Shown piece by piece: positions 9,772-17,643 of a stretch of 64,000 nt of DNA (positions are counted from its first letter, which is position 1; each line of letters opens with the position of its first letter). The stretch is from an uncultured bacterium. GTDB lineage: Bacteria > Bacteroidota > Bacteroidia > Bacteroidales > Bacteroidaceae. The notes below the pieces were generated by a model. That model ran no database searches. It had not been told where the DNA came from and saw only the letters and a program-made list of their open reading frames with translations. The translations under genes were made by a program, and so were the position numbers. The DNA lies in assembly GCA_905214625.1 (NCBI GenBank), contig CAJMMQ010000006.1:40029-104028 (forward strand), in the 5' to 3' direction.

Positions 9772-10863
9772 ATGAGTGTGAATAAAAACAATTATTGTCT
9801 TATTTTGGCCGGCGGCAAAGGACGCCGCCTGTGGCCTTGCAGCCGCGAAGACCGTCCTAAACAGTTTCTTGACTTCTTCTCTACCGGGCGCACGCTTCTT
9901 CAGCAGACCTATGACCGTATGGCGGAGTTTATTCCGTCTGAAAATATCTATATCAGCACCAACTATATTTATGGTGACTTGGTGAAGGAGCAGTTGCCCG
10001 AACTGCCTGAAATCAACATTCTTAGCGAGCCGATATTCCGTAATACGGCTCCGAGCGTGGCCTGGGCCACTTACAGGATACTTCACAGGGACAGGGATGC
10101 GCGCCTTGTGGTTGTGCCGTCTGACCAGGCTGTGTTTAAGGAGGATGTGTTCAGGACAGATGTTCTTAACGGCCTCGACTTTGTAGGCGCAAACGATTGC
10201 CTGCTGACAATGGGGGTTAAGCCCACTCGTCCGGAGCCCGGATATGGATATATTCAGGTTGGCGAGCCTTCGGAGCGCGATGATGTGTTTAAGGTGAAGT
10301 CGTTCACAGAGAAGCCCGACCGCGACTTTGCGCGCATGTTCATGGAGAGCGGCGAGTTCTACTGGAACACGGGCTTGTTTTTGTCTAATGTTGCCTATCT
10401 TTGCGAATGTCTTAAAAAGATATTCCCTCCGGTGCTGAGAAAGCTTGAGGCTTCAGGGGCTGAATACAGTATGGAGCGCGAGCTGGAGTTCATAAAGGAT
10501 AATTTCCCGTCGTATCCCAACCTGTCGATTGACTATGGCATCCTCGAGAAGAACGAGAATGTTTATGTGATGATATGCGACTTTGGCTGGGCCGACCTTG
10601 GGATGTGGCACTCTATATATGAGAGTTTTAGCAAGGGCGAGGGCGACAATGTGGTTGTCAGTTCGCGCGTGATTGTAGAGGACAGCCACAACAACATAAT
10701 AAAGCTGCCTGACGACCACATGGGCATAATTAACGGGCTCGACGGATATATCGTGGCCGAGAAGGGCAACGTGCTGCTTATATGCAAGAAGGAGGATTCG
10801 TCGGCGCTTATACGCAAGTATGTCAATGAGGTGCAGGTCAAGTATGGCGATGAGTTTATTTAG
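9772..10863 (+). CDS. manC: Mannose-1-phosphate guanylyltransferase
   Basis: Makes GDP-mannose from mannose-1-phosphate and GTP, supplying glycan and capsule synthesis in the cytosol. The nucleotidyltransferase signature LAGGKGRRLWP lies at residues 12-22 with RPKQFL after it; FTEKPD and WADLGMW are also family landmarks. The 363-residue length fits the short ManC form without a fused isomerase domain. The ATG at 9772 (MSVNKNNY) is chosen over the in-frame ATG at 9715 because the -7 box lies between them. It stands alone, between tRNA-Leu and a shared terminator. Confidence 0.93.
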   Translation: MSVNKNNYCLILAGGKGRRLWPCSREDRPKQFLDFFSTGRTLLQQTYDRMAEFIPSENIYISTNYIYGDLVKEQLPELPEINILSEPIFRNTAPSVAWATYRILHRDRDARLVVVPSDQAVFKEDVFRTDVLNGLDFVGANDCLLTMGVKPTRPEPGYGYIQVGEPSERDDVFKVKSFTEKPDRDFARMFMESGEFYWNTGLFLSNVAYLCECLKKIFPPVLRKLEASGAEYSMERELEFIKDNFPSYPNLSIDYGILEKNENVYVMICDFGWADLGMWHSIYESFSKGEGDNVVVSSRVIVEDSHNNIIKLPDDHMGIINGLDGYIVAEKGNVLLICKKEDSSALIRKYVNEVQVKYGDEFI

Positions 10864-10885
10864 CCTTTAGTGCGGTGTCGAAAAT

Positions 10886-10937
10886 AAAAGAGTGAGGAGC
10901 GCCGGCCCTTCTGCGGGCTGATGTTCCTCACTCTTTT
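10886..10937. terminator. Bidirectional terminator between manC and HIT gene
   Basis: A perfect 13-bp outer stem (10886-10898 with 10925-10937), A-rich on the left and T-rich on the right, with a smaller GC-rich inner stem. It serves the convergent manC and HIT genes. Confidence 0.88.
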
Positions 10938-10977
10938 GTTTTTGTGCCTGTTCTGCTTTGCGGCTGTGTGTGCGGCC

Positions 10978-11373
10978 TTATTCGCAGAATGCGGCATATA
11001 TCTTGTCTGCTGCCTCTTTAAACTCCTGCTCGGTGAGCTTCAGTTTTGGGTTAGAGAAGAGCATGTCGTTCTCGCTCTGCATCGGAACGAGGTGTATGTG
11101 CGCGTGTGCCACTTCGAGTCCGAGCACGGCCATTCCCACCTTGCGGCATGGGAAGGCTTTTTTTATGGCAACGGCCACTTTCTTGGCGAACACCATCATC
11201 TCGGCAATTTCGTCGTCGTTGAGGTCGAAGAAGTAGTCAACCTCGCGGCGCGGTATCACCAGCGTGTGGCCCTTGGCCAGCGGGTTGATGTCGAGAAAGG
11301 CGTAAAACTTGTCGTTTTCGGCGCATTTGTAGCTGGGAATTTCGCCGGCGGCTATTTTTGAGAAGATATCCAT
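10978..11373 (-). CDS. HIT family nucleotide hydrolase (HINT-like)
   Basis: A 131-residue protein with the histidine triad HAHIHLVP (His90, His92, His94) near the C-terminus and the N-terminal IFSKIAAGEIPSYK block of HINT-type purine nucleoside phosphoramidases. It probably hydrolyses AMP-N or Ap(n)A-like substrates in the cytosol. It follows greA on the same strand. The 129-bp gap holds an 8-bp inverted repeat (ATGAGGCT at 11432-11439 with AGCCTCAT at 11474-11481), which may lower read-through but has no T run. Confidence 0.93.
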   Translation of the reverse strand: MDIFSKIAAGEIPSYKCAENDKFYAFLDINPLAKGHTLVIPRREVDYFFDLNDDEIAEMMVFAKKVAVAIKKAFPCRKVGMAVLGLEVAHAHIHLVPMQSENDMLFSNPKLKLTEQEFKEAADKIYAAFCE

Positions 11374-11502
11374 GATATTATGTTTTTATATTATTTTATG
11401 TAAGGTTTTTGGCTTAGAGATGTCTTGTGTTATGAGGCTTCAGTGTCAGGAGTCTTTGGCTTGCCTGCCTTAAAGCCTCATGACCTTAACCTCTCATGAG
11501 CT

Positions 11503-11970
11503 TTATTCTACTGTGATTTTGTCGATACGCAGCTGTATTGTTCCGCGTGGAATTTTTATTTCAACCTCGTCGCCGACTTTCTTGTTGAGCAGTCCCTGTG
11601 CGATAGGAGTCTTTATAGATATCTTGCCTTCGCGCAGGTTGGCCTCGCTCTCGCTTACGATGGTGTAGCTCATCTTTGCGTTGTTGGCCAGGTTGGTCAT
11701 CTCCACTTTCGACAGAATCTGCACGCAGTCGGTGCTGAGGCGCGACGTGTCGACAATCTTGGCCTCTGAGATAGCCAGCTTGATTTTGTTGATTTTGTCC
11801 TCCAGGTGTGCCTGTGCCTCCTTTGCGGCGTCGTATTCAGAGTTCTCGCTCAGGTCGCCCTTGTCTCTGGCCTCTGCAATCGCTGCTGAAGCCTTGGGAC
11901 GTTCGACACTTTCCAAATGTTTTAGTTCGGCCACTAACTTGTCGTAGCCTTCTTGTGACATGTAAGCCAT
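11503..11970 (-). CDS. greA: Transcription elongation factor GreA
   Basis: The 155-residue protein has the full GreA layout: an N-terminal coiled coil with the catalytic acidic tip (RDKGDLSENSEYDAAKE, about 35-51) and a C-terminal FKBP-like domain ending in PRGTIQLRIDKI. It rescues backtracked RNA polymerase by stimulating transcript cleavage. A canonical -7 box lies ~126 bp upstream of the ATG, giving a long leader with a stem-loop (12018-12053). Downstream is the HIT gene. Confidence 0.97.
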   Translation of the reverse strand: MAYMSQEGYDKLVAELKHLESVERPKASAAIAEARDKGDLSENSEYDAAKEAQAHLEDKINKIKLAISEAKIVDTSRLSTDCVQILSKVEMTNLANNAKMSYTIVSESEANLREGKISIKTPIAQGLLNKKVGDEVEIKIPRGTIQLRIDKITVE

Positions 11971-12017
11971 AATTGTAGGTTTTAAAAATTATTATTGTTT
12001 TTAGGACAGACAAAACG

Positions 12018-12053
12018 AAAGATTCCGGCATGTTTCTCAATGTCGGAATCCTT
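12018..12053 (-). promoter_or_regulatory. Stem-loop in greA leader
   Basis: A 14-bp stem (12018-12031 with 12040-12053) with one mismatch, one wobble and an 8-nt loop, inside the predicted greA 5' leader. It is followed on the minus strand by a T-rich stretch (CTTTCGTTTTG), so it could be a weak attenuator. Confidence 0.5.
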
Positions 12054-12095
12054 GATCTTGCCTTTCCTTATGTTAATTCATTTTATTCTTGTTGG

Positions 12096-12103
12096 CAAAG
12101 ATA
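12096..12103 (-). promoter_or_regulatory. greA -7 box
   Basis: Minus-strand TATCTTTG, a perfect TAnnTTTG match. The -33 region holds only TTG slightly off the ideal spacing. Confidence 0.65.
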
Positions 12104-12680
12104 GGCTTTATTTTTCATATCGGCAACTTTTTAATGCTAAAAATAGTTAGTGCGGTGTGTTGTCTTGCTAATTTTTGTTCTCTTCTGTCGTTGCTCGTTC
12201 GTGTTGTGTGCATGTATGCGTGTCGCTTTGCTATGGATGTTGGGAGATGCCGGCTGCCTGCGGGCAGAGTCTTGCATTCAGTGTCTTTCGGCATTATTTT
12301 GGCGATGTCTGTTTCAGATTGTTATATACCTGATTTTCAATGTGTTGCGTGCTGCGGTGTAAAAGGTGGCCTTTTGCTTTCCGAAAGACCGCCTTTTGTC
12401 TTCTGAAACATGGCCTTTTGCACTGCTGTTTGCCGTCTTTTGCAATGCCGTATGTAAGCGCCGTTTTGTGGCTGTGTGCCTTTCTGATTGAAACCTGTTT
12501 TTTAACCGGAAATGAATTTTTATGCCTTCTGCTTACAAAATGTAAGCATTTTTATAGGCGTTAACATGTTGCGGGCCGTTTTTTTTATAACATTTGCGTA
12601 ATTTTCCTTGTTAAAAATAAATTTTTTCCGCTTAAATTTGTAACTTCGCAACTTGTAAGTATAACCTAAAAGTCTTAGCA
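12104..12680. other. Gene-free interval between greA and the cyuA-like gene
   Basis: About 575 bp without a convincing gene. It holds the 22-bp-period array (12359-12446), a short hairpin GCTTAC-N5-GTAAGC (12531-12547) followed by ATTTTT, and a weak -7 box TAACTTCG (12641-12648) 33 bp before the next ATG. Reading frames across it have unlikely composition (Cys- and Phe-rich) and no signal or domain. Confidence 0.6.
12359..12446. repeat. Four-unit array with 22-bp period
   Basis: Units begin at 12359, 12381, 12403 and 12425. Each fits the degenerate dyad GCAAAAG-N5-CTTTTGC; the CTTTTG cores fall at 12371, 12393, 12415 and 12437, exactly 22 bp apart. Confidence 0.75.
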
Positions 12681-13976
12681 ATGTTGTCAACAGAAGAAAG
12701 AAAATCTATTATAGCTCTGATTCACAGTCAGGTTATGCCGGCAATAGGCTGCACCGAGCCCATTGCCGTAGCTCTTTGCGTGGCAAAGGCCAAGGAGCTT
12801 CTCGGAACTCTTCCCGAGAGCATAGACATAGAGCTTAGTGCCAACATCTTGAAAAACGCAATGGGCGTGGGCATACCCGGAACAGGCATGATAGGCCTGC
12901 CCATAGCCGTGGCTCTCGGAGCGCTGATAGGCCGTTCGGAGCTTGAGCTTGAGGTTTTGCAGGATTGCGACAAGCAGGCCGTTGAGCGCGGAAAAGAGTA
13001 TATCGGGGAAGACAGAATACACATAAGCCTGAAGGACGACGCGCCCGACAAGCTTTACATTGCCGTGAAGTGCCGTGCCGGAGAGCACGAGGCCGAGGCA
13101 AGGATTATGAGCATGCACACCAACTTCGTTTATCTGCGCAAGGACGGCAACGTTATGCTCGACAATATGGCCCCTAAGGTTGAGGAGGCAAAGGGCGAGG
13201 AGGTGAAGCTGACGCTGCGCAAGGTGTACGAGTTTGCCACCGAGACCGACGTTGAGGAGCTTAGGTTCATACTCGACGCCAAGCGCATGGACGAGACGGC
13301 CGCAGCGGCCGGCCTGCGCGATAACTACGGCCACACGCTTGGCAAGACGATGTGCAGTCCGCTGGGCAAGGGCATAATGGGCGACAGCATATTCTCAAAG
13401 ATACTTTCGGCCACGAGTTGCGCCTGCGACGCGCGCATGGCCGGCGCCATGGTGCCCGTGATGAGCAACAGCGGCAGCGGCAACCAGGGCATCTGCACCA
13501 CCATGCCCGTAGTGGTGTTCGCGCGCGAAAACCACAACACCGAGGAGGAAACCATACGCGCCCTGATTATAAGCAACCTTACGGCAATATACATCAAGCA
13601 GCACCTTGGCTCGCTTTCAGCCCTGTGCGGATGCGTGGTGGCAAGCACGGGCAGCAGCTGCGGCATAACATACCTTATGGGAGGCAGCTACGAGCAGATT
13701 TCGTATGCCGTGAAGAACATGATAGCCAACCTTACGGGCATGATATGCGACGGCGCAAAGCCCAGCTGCGCGCTGAAGCTGACAACGGGCGTAAGCACGG
13801 CCGTGATGAGCGCCATGCTGGCCATACAGAACAAGCATGTAACCTCGGTGGAGGGCATCATCGACGACGACGTGGACCAGAGCATACGCAACCTTACTGA
13901 GATAGGCCGCAGGGGCATGGACGAGACCGACCGTTTCGTGCTTGATATAATGACACATAAAACCCAGAAAAAATAA
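12681..13976 (+). CDS. L-cysteine desulfidase / UPF0597 (serine dehydratase alpha-like) family protein
   Basis: A 431-residue protein of the CyuA (YhaM) family. Family members use an iron-sulfur cluster to convert cysteine to pyruvate, ammonia and sulfide. The N-terminal GCTEP motif carries Cys24, a likely cluster ligand. Further conserved cysteines sit in SALCGCVVASTGSSCG and MICDGAKPSC near the C-terminus, and glycine-rich GVGIPGTG and SNSGSGNQG loops are present. The stop overlaps the dsbD ATG by one base (TAATG), so the pair is co-translated; the link between thiol metabolism and periplasmic thiol reduction is suggestive. Serine deamination is an alternative activity. The region is more GC-rich than its surroundings. 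Confidence 0.88.
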   Translation: MLSTEERKSIIALIHSQVMPAIGCTEPIAVALCVAKAKELLGTLPESIDIELSANILKNAMGVGIPGTGMIGLPIAVALGALIGRSELELEVLQDCDKQAVERGKEYIGEDRIHISLKDDAPDKLYIAVKCRAGEHEAEARIMSMHTNFVYLRKDGNVMLDNMAPKVEEAKGEEVKLTLRKVYEFATETDVEELRFILDAKRMDETAAAAGLRDNYGHTLGKTMCSPLGKGIMGDSIFSKILSATSCACDARMAGAMVPVMSNSGSGNQGICTTMPVVVFARENHNTEEETIRALIISNLTAIYIKQHLGSLSALCGCVVASTGSSCGITYLMGGSYEQISYAVKNMIANLTGMICDGAKPSCALKLTTGVSTAVMSAMLAIQNKHVTSVEGIIDDDVDQSIRNLTEIGRRGMDETDRFVLDIMTHKTQKK

Positions 13977-15988
13977 TGAAACTTTTAAAAACTACATTTC
14001 TAACAGCGCTGCTGGCCATGTTCACTCTGGCCGTTGCAGCCCAGATGCAAGACCCGGTTCACTTTAAGGTGAGCCAGAAAAAAGTGTCGCCAACCGAGCT
14101 TGAAGTTATTTTTACAGGGCGGATAGACAAAGGATGGCACGTGTATTCAACCGGACTGCCTGCCGACGGGCCTATTTCTGCCACTCTGACCACAGAAAAG
14201 GCCGACGGAGTGAAGGCCACGGGAAAACTCTCGCACAGAGGAAAGGAGATAAGCCAGTTTGACAAGATGTTCGGCATGAACCTGCGCTATTTTGAAAACA
14301 GCGTCACTTTCGTGCAGAAATACAAAATTACCGGAAAGACATATCAGGTTAGCGGATATCTGGAGTATGGCGCTTGCAACGACGAAAACTGCATACCGCC
14401 TACGCAGGTGGAGTTCTCGTTCAAGGGCGAAGGCCCTGCCGACGCGCCTGAAGCTGAAGAAACAGCAACTGCCGAGGCTGCCGACACAACAGCCGCCGCT
14501 GCCCTGGCTGATGCCGACTCTGTTGAAACTGACACGGCTGCCGTAAACGCACAGGGCGACTTGTGGACACCTGTTATTGACGAGCTGCAGAACTTTAACG
14601 GAGGCGACGCAGGCTCAAGCCGCTCTTGGCTCTACATCTTCCTTATGGGACTTGTCGGCGGCTTCGTGGCATTGTTCACTCCTTGCGTATGGCCTATCAT
14701 ACCTATGACCGTAAGTTTCTTCCTGAAACGTGCTAAGGACAAGAAGAAAGGCATACGCGACGCCATAACCTATGGCGTATCTATCATCGTTATCTACCTT
14801 GCGCTCGGCCTGGCCATAACAGCCATATTCGGCGCAAGCTCGCTCAATGCCCTTGCCACCAACGCCGTGTTCAACATCTTCTTCTGCCTGTTGCTGGTAG
14901 TGTTCGCCCTCTCGTTCTTCGGATGGTTCGAGCTAACCCTGCCTTCGTCATGGACCAACAAGGTTGACAACAAGGCATCGTCAACAAGCGGCCTGCTCAG
15001 CATCTTCCTCATGGCGTTCACGCTTACTCTCGTTTCCTTCTCATGCACAGGTCCTATCATCGGATTCCTGCTCGTAGAGGTCAGCACGTCAGGCAGCATC
15101 GCAGGCCCCGCCATCGGTATGCTCGGCTTTGCCATAGCATTGGCCCTGCCGTTCACACTCTTCGCCCTGTTCCCAACATGGCTCAAGCAGGCTCCTAAGT
15201 CGGGCAGCTGGATGAACACAATAAAGATTGTGCTCGGATTCATAGAGCTGGCTTTCGCCCTCAAGTTCTTCTCTGTTGCCGACCTTGCTTACGGTTGGAG
15301 ACTGCTCGACCGCGAAGTGTTCCTTGCCATCTGGATTGTCATATTCGGCCTGCTCGGTCTTTATCTTATCGGCAAACTTAAGTTCCCGAGCGACCAGGGA
15401 AGTACCGACGCCATGCCTGTTCCGTGCATCATGCTCGGTATGATTTCGCTTGCGTTCACCGTATATCTTATCCCCGGTCTTTGGGGCGCACCCTGCAAGG
15501 CCGTCAGCGCGTTTGCTCCTCCTGTTAACACTCAGGACTTTAACCTCTATCACAACGAGGTTGAACCTAAGTATAAGGATTATGAGCAGGGCATGGCAGC
15601 AGCTGCTGCTGAAGGCAAGCCGGTTATTATCGACTTCACAGGATTCGGATGTGTCAATTGCCGTAAGATGGAGGCAGCCGTATGGACCGACCCGCAGGTG
15701 GCCGACAAGCTCAACAACGACTTCGTGCTCATATCTCTTTATGTAGACGACAAGCAGCCGCTCGACAAGCCGATAGAGGTTGTTGAGAACGGACGCAAGC
15801 GCAAGCTGCGCACCGTAGGCGACAAGTGGAGCTATCTGCAGCGCAGCAAGTTTGGTGCTAATGCACAGCCGTTCTATGTAATTCTCGACAATAAGGGTAT
15901 GCCTGTTGCCGGTTCTTACAGCTACGACGAAAATATCGGTCATTATACCGACTTCCTTAACACCGGACTGAAAAATTATAAGAAATAA
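13976..15988 (+). CDS. dsbD: Thiol:disulfide interchange protein DsbD
   Basis: Transfers electrons from cytosolic thioredoxin across the inner membrane to periplasmic thiols. The 670-residue protein has a signal peptide (1-22), an N-terminal DsbD-alpha-like domain with Cys134 and Cys139, an Ala/Thr-rich linker (about 155-190), about eight membrane segments with the redox cysteines Cys237 (FTPCVWP) and Cys357 (FSCTGP), and a C-terminal thioredoxin domain with CVNC (Cys559-Cys562). It is coupled to the upstream cysteine desulfidase-like gene and ends at a strong terminator. Confidence 0.93.
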   Translation: MKLLKTTFLTALLAMFTLAVAAQMQDPVHFKVSQKKVSPTELEVIFTGRIDKGWHVYSTGLPADGPISATLTTEKADGVKATGKLSHRGKEISQFDKMFGMNLRYFENSVTFVQKYKITGKTYQVSGYLEYGACNDENCIPPTQVEFSFKGEGPADAPEAEETATAEAADTTAAAALADADSVETDTAAVNAQGDLWTPVIDELQNFNGGDAGSSRSWLYIFLMGLVGGFVALFTPCVWPIIPMTVSFFLKRAKDKKKGIRDAITYGVSIIVIYLALGLAITAIFGASSLNALATNAVFNIFFCLLLVVFALSFFGWFELTLPSSWTNKVDNKASSTSGLLSIFLMAFTLTLVSFSCTGPIIGFLLVEVSTSGSIAGPAIGMLGFAIALALPFTLFALFPTWLKQAPKSGSWMNTIKIVLGFIELAFALKFFSVADLAYGWRLLDREVFLAIWIVIFGLLGLYLIGKLKFPSDQGSTDAMPVPCIMLGMISLAFTVYLIPGLWGAPCKAVSAFAPPVNTQDFNLYHNEVEPKYKDYEQGMAAAAAEGKPVIIDFTGFGCVNCRKMEAAVWTDPQVADKLNNDFVLISLYVDDKQPLDKPIEVVENGRKRKLRTVGDKWSYLQRSKFGANAQPFYVILDNKGMPVAGSYSYDENIGHYTDFLNTGLKNYKK

Positions 15989-15995
15989 TTAAGAT

Positions 15996-16039
15996 AAATA
16001 GGCAGTTTCGTTGATTTATATCAATAAAACTGCCTATTT
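15996..16039 (+). terminator. Terminator of cyuA-like/dsbD operon
   Basis: A 13-bp perfect stem (15996-16008 with 16027-16039), with an additional TTGAT/ATCAA inner pairing. Confidence 0.85.
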
Positions 16040-16085
16040 GTAAAATTATTATCATAAAACAGTTTCATTTTGGCTAAAACTTTCA

Positions 16086-16093
16086 TATCTTTG
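16086..16093 (+). promoter_or_regulatory. -7 box for a candidate small RNA
   Basis: TATCTTTG perfectly matches the -7 consensus; TTTC sits at the -33 position with 19-nt spacing (16063-16066). Confidence 0.65.
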
Positions 16094-16099
16094 CACTGT

Positions 16100-16161
16100 G
16101 TTTTTCATAGTATTAGATTTAAGGTTAACAAAAGACAGGGACTCAGCGGAGTCCTTTTTTT
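16100..16161 (+). ncRNA. Candidate small RNA or short leader with its own terminator
   Basis: From the predicted start near 16100 a ~60-nt transcript would end at a hairpin, GGACTC-AGCG-GAGTCC (16139-16154), followed by seven T (16155-16161). No start codon with a credible frame lies between. It is convergent with a second candidate RNA at 16329-16486, and the two share a TTTTTTATGCCC tail. A terminated leader transcript without a downstream gene is the alternative. Confidence 0.5.
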
Positions 16162-16208
16162 ATGCCCTTACGTCTGCTCTTGTGTTTTTGTTCATGCCAA
16201 GCTGCAAT

Positions 16209-16227
16209 GCAAAAGCATGCCTTTTGC
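16209..16227. repeat. Near-perfect dyad GCAAAAG-N5-CTTTTGC
   Basis: Single copy GCAAAAGCATGCCTTTTGC with 7-bp arms, the same unit that forms the 22-bp-period arrays elsewhere in the window. Confidence 0.7.
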
Positions 16228-16328
16228 CGTTGTCTCGACGGAATCCGGCAGGTAACAAAATGGCAGATTTGTGCCCGTATAAGCGTAAAGGTGGGGCAAG
16301 CTGATGCTTTTGTGTTATTCAGGGGCAT

Positions 16329-16486
16329 AAAAAAGATGTTCCTCAGGCCTCACGGTCTAAAGAACATCGGTTAAAACAAGTCTTACTAAACTATTAAAAA
16401 ACATTTCCTAAATTTATTAACCTCTATATCTTTTTTCCTATGTTAATGTGTTGTTCTTTATTGTATTTGATTTTTATTCATTTCTA
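16329..16486 (-). ncRNA. Candidate minus-strand small RNA
   Basis: A minus-strand TATTTTTG box (16493-16500) would start transcription near 16486. The transcript crosses AT-rich DNA without a credible frame and ends at a hairpin (GATGTTC/GAACATC, 16335-16341 with 16362-16368) followed by six T on the minus strand. No good -33 box is visible, so support is weaker than for the plus-strand partner. Confidence 0.35.
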
Positions 16487-16619
16487 ATGCTGCAAAAATA
16501 GATAAAAATATGAAAACACCATATCAGTGTTTTGGTTCATAACGGTTCAGAACATGTTCTTGCTTTCTGCTTTTGTGCCATCTTGCTTTATGATATGTTG
16601 AATTGCCCCTTGCAAGTTG

Positions 16620-17216
16620 TCATTTAGCAGCTGCATCAGATTTTGCAATCGTAAGTTGCAGTGTTGTCAGTCCGTTGTCTTTTCCTGTTATGTACGTACA
16701 TTGCTTGCTGTCGCCGTGTTCGAGTTCCGACACATATAAAGGTTTGTTCAGATTGAATATAAGAGTCTTGAACGTGTCGCCTTTGCAAAGTTTGTTGTTC
16801 GACGATTCTTCAACGCGGAAACAGCTGTCGCCAATGTATTCTATTTCACAAGTGCAGTCGGGTGCCCATCCAAGTGCTATTTTGTCTCCGTTTTTCAGGC
16901 TTGATGTACGTATCTGTTTTTCAGGCATCGAGTCTGGTTCCATTATGCTTCTTCGTCTAAGAGACAGGCAGAAGTCGTACCAGTCGGTGTATCCGATAAA
17001 GCGGCTCAGTATTGATAATGTGGTGTATCGTGTGTTGTGTTTTGTTTCAACATATCCCCAGATACGCTTTATCGTAGATATGCTTATTTCTTCTTTTAGT
17101 TCCTTTTGTAGTCTCAGCGAAAGTTGATTGAAGTCGGTTGGCGATTTCAATGGCTTACCCATCCTTTTTTCAATTTCAAGTTTAAGGCACTCTATTTCGG
17201 TATATTTCGTATCCAT
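16620..17216 (-). CDS. Small protein with HTH-like N-terminus, Bacteroidales type
   Basis: A 198-residue cytosolic protein. The N-terminal ~90 residues (SPTDFNQLSLRLQKEL, then EEISISTIKRIWGYV) have the pattern of a helix-turn-helix-like module that recurs in Bacteroidales proteins of unknown function. The C-terminal ~100 residues look beta-rich (NGDKIALGW, CTCEIEYIGDSCFRVEE) and may be a small sensor or binding domain. It is divergent from gltB across a 415-bp gap. A regulatory role is inference. Confidence 0.8.
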   Translation of the reverse strand: MDTKYTEIECLKLEIEKRMGKPLKSPTDFNQLSLRLQKELKEEISISTIKRIWGYVETKHNTRYTTLSILSRFIGYTDWYDFCLSLRRRSIMEPDSMPEKQIRTSSLKNGDKIALGWAPDCTCEIEYIGDSCFRVEESSNNKLCKGDTFKTLIFNLNKPLYVSELEHGDSKQCTYITGKDNGLTTLQLTIAKSDAAAK

Positions 17217-17245
17217 TTAGTTTGTCTTATGACGTTTAGTGTCTG

Positions 17246-17253
17246 CAAAAATA
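17246..17253 (-). promoter_or_regulatory. -7 box of the HTH-like gene
   Basis: Minus-strand TATTTTTG, 30 bp upstream of the ATG; no clear -33 match. Confidence 0.5.
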
Positions 17254-17583
17254 TTAATTTTTTTATAAAACATCTGATATATTGTATTATTTGAACCAAA
17301 ATGAACCATTTTTTATTTGCGGATTTTATCACTTGCAAGCATCTTTTGAATACTGTGTTGTAAACAACTCATCATTTTGCTTATTCTTTTTTAATAGTTG
17401 AATGTAATTTTTAAATCTACTTTCCGGGGATAACTTTCGGATCGAAATCATTTTCTTTTATTATGGTTAATAAATGTTTTGTTTTCGGGTAAATATTTGT
17501 CTAATTGTAATCAATCTGCGCTTTGTGCTAAAATAATGAATATTTTATAATTAAAAGATGTACTCAAAAAGAAAGTAATTTTG
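17254..17583. other. AT-rich divergent intergenic region upstream of gltB
   Basis: About 330 bp without a gene. A small dyad GTTGT-AA-ACAAC near 17359-17370 and two similar ACTTTCCGG/ACTTTCGGA blocks near 17420-17442 are visible. No riboswitch that I recognise. Confidence 0.5.
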
Positions 17584-17591
17584 TATTTTTG
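17584..17591 (+). promoter_or_regulatory. gltB -7 box
   Basis: TATTTTTG followed by GCA, about 50 bp upstream of gltB. The -33 region has no clear TTTG. Confidence 0.55.
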
Positions 17592-17643
17592 CAGTCACTT
17601 TGATATGTATTTCGTGTAAACATTAACTTAAATGCAATTAATT

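Noticed and set aside
10921..11361. 146-codon plus-strand frame
   Set aside because: Antisense to the HIT gene, whose triad is intact.
12359..12446. 22-bp arrays as CRISPR
   Set aside because: Units are degenerate, adjacent units leave only 3 bp between dyads, there are no unique spacers and no cas genes in the window.
12089..12564. Three overlapping plus-strand frames after greA
   Set aside because: Cys/Phe/Leu-rich composition, no plausible start or domain, and they cross the 22-bp array.
13352..13900. 182-codon plus-strand frame
   Set aside because: Out-of-frame overlap with the cyuA-like gene in its GC-rich part; Arg/His-rich, no domain.
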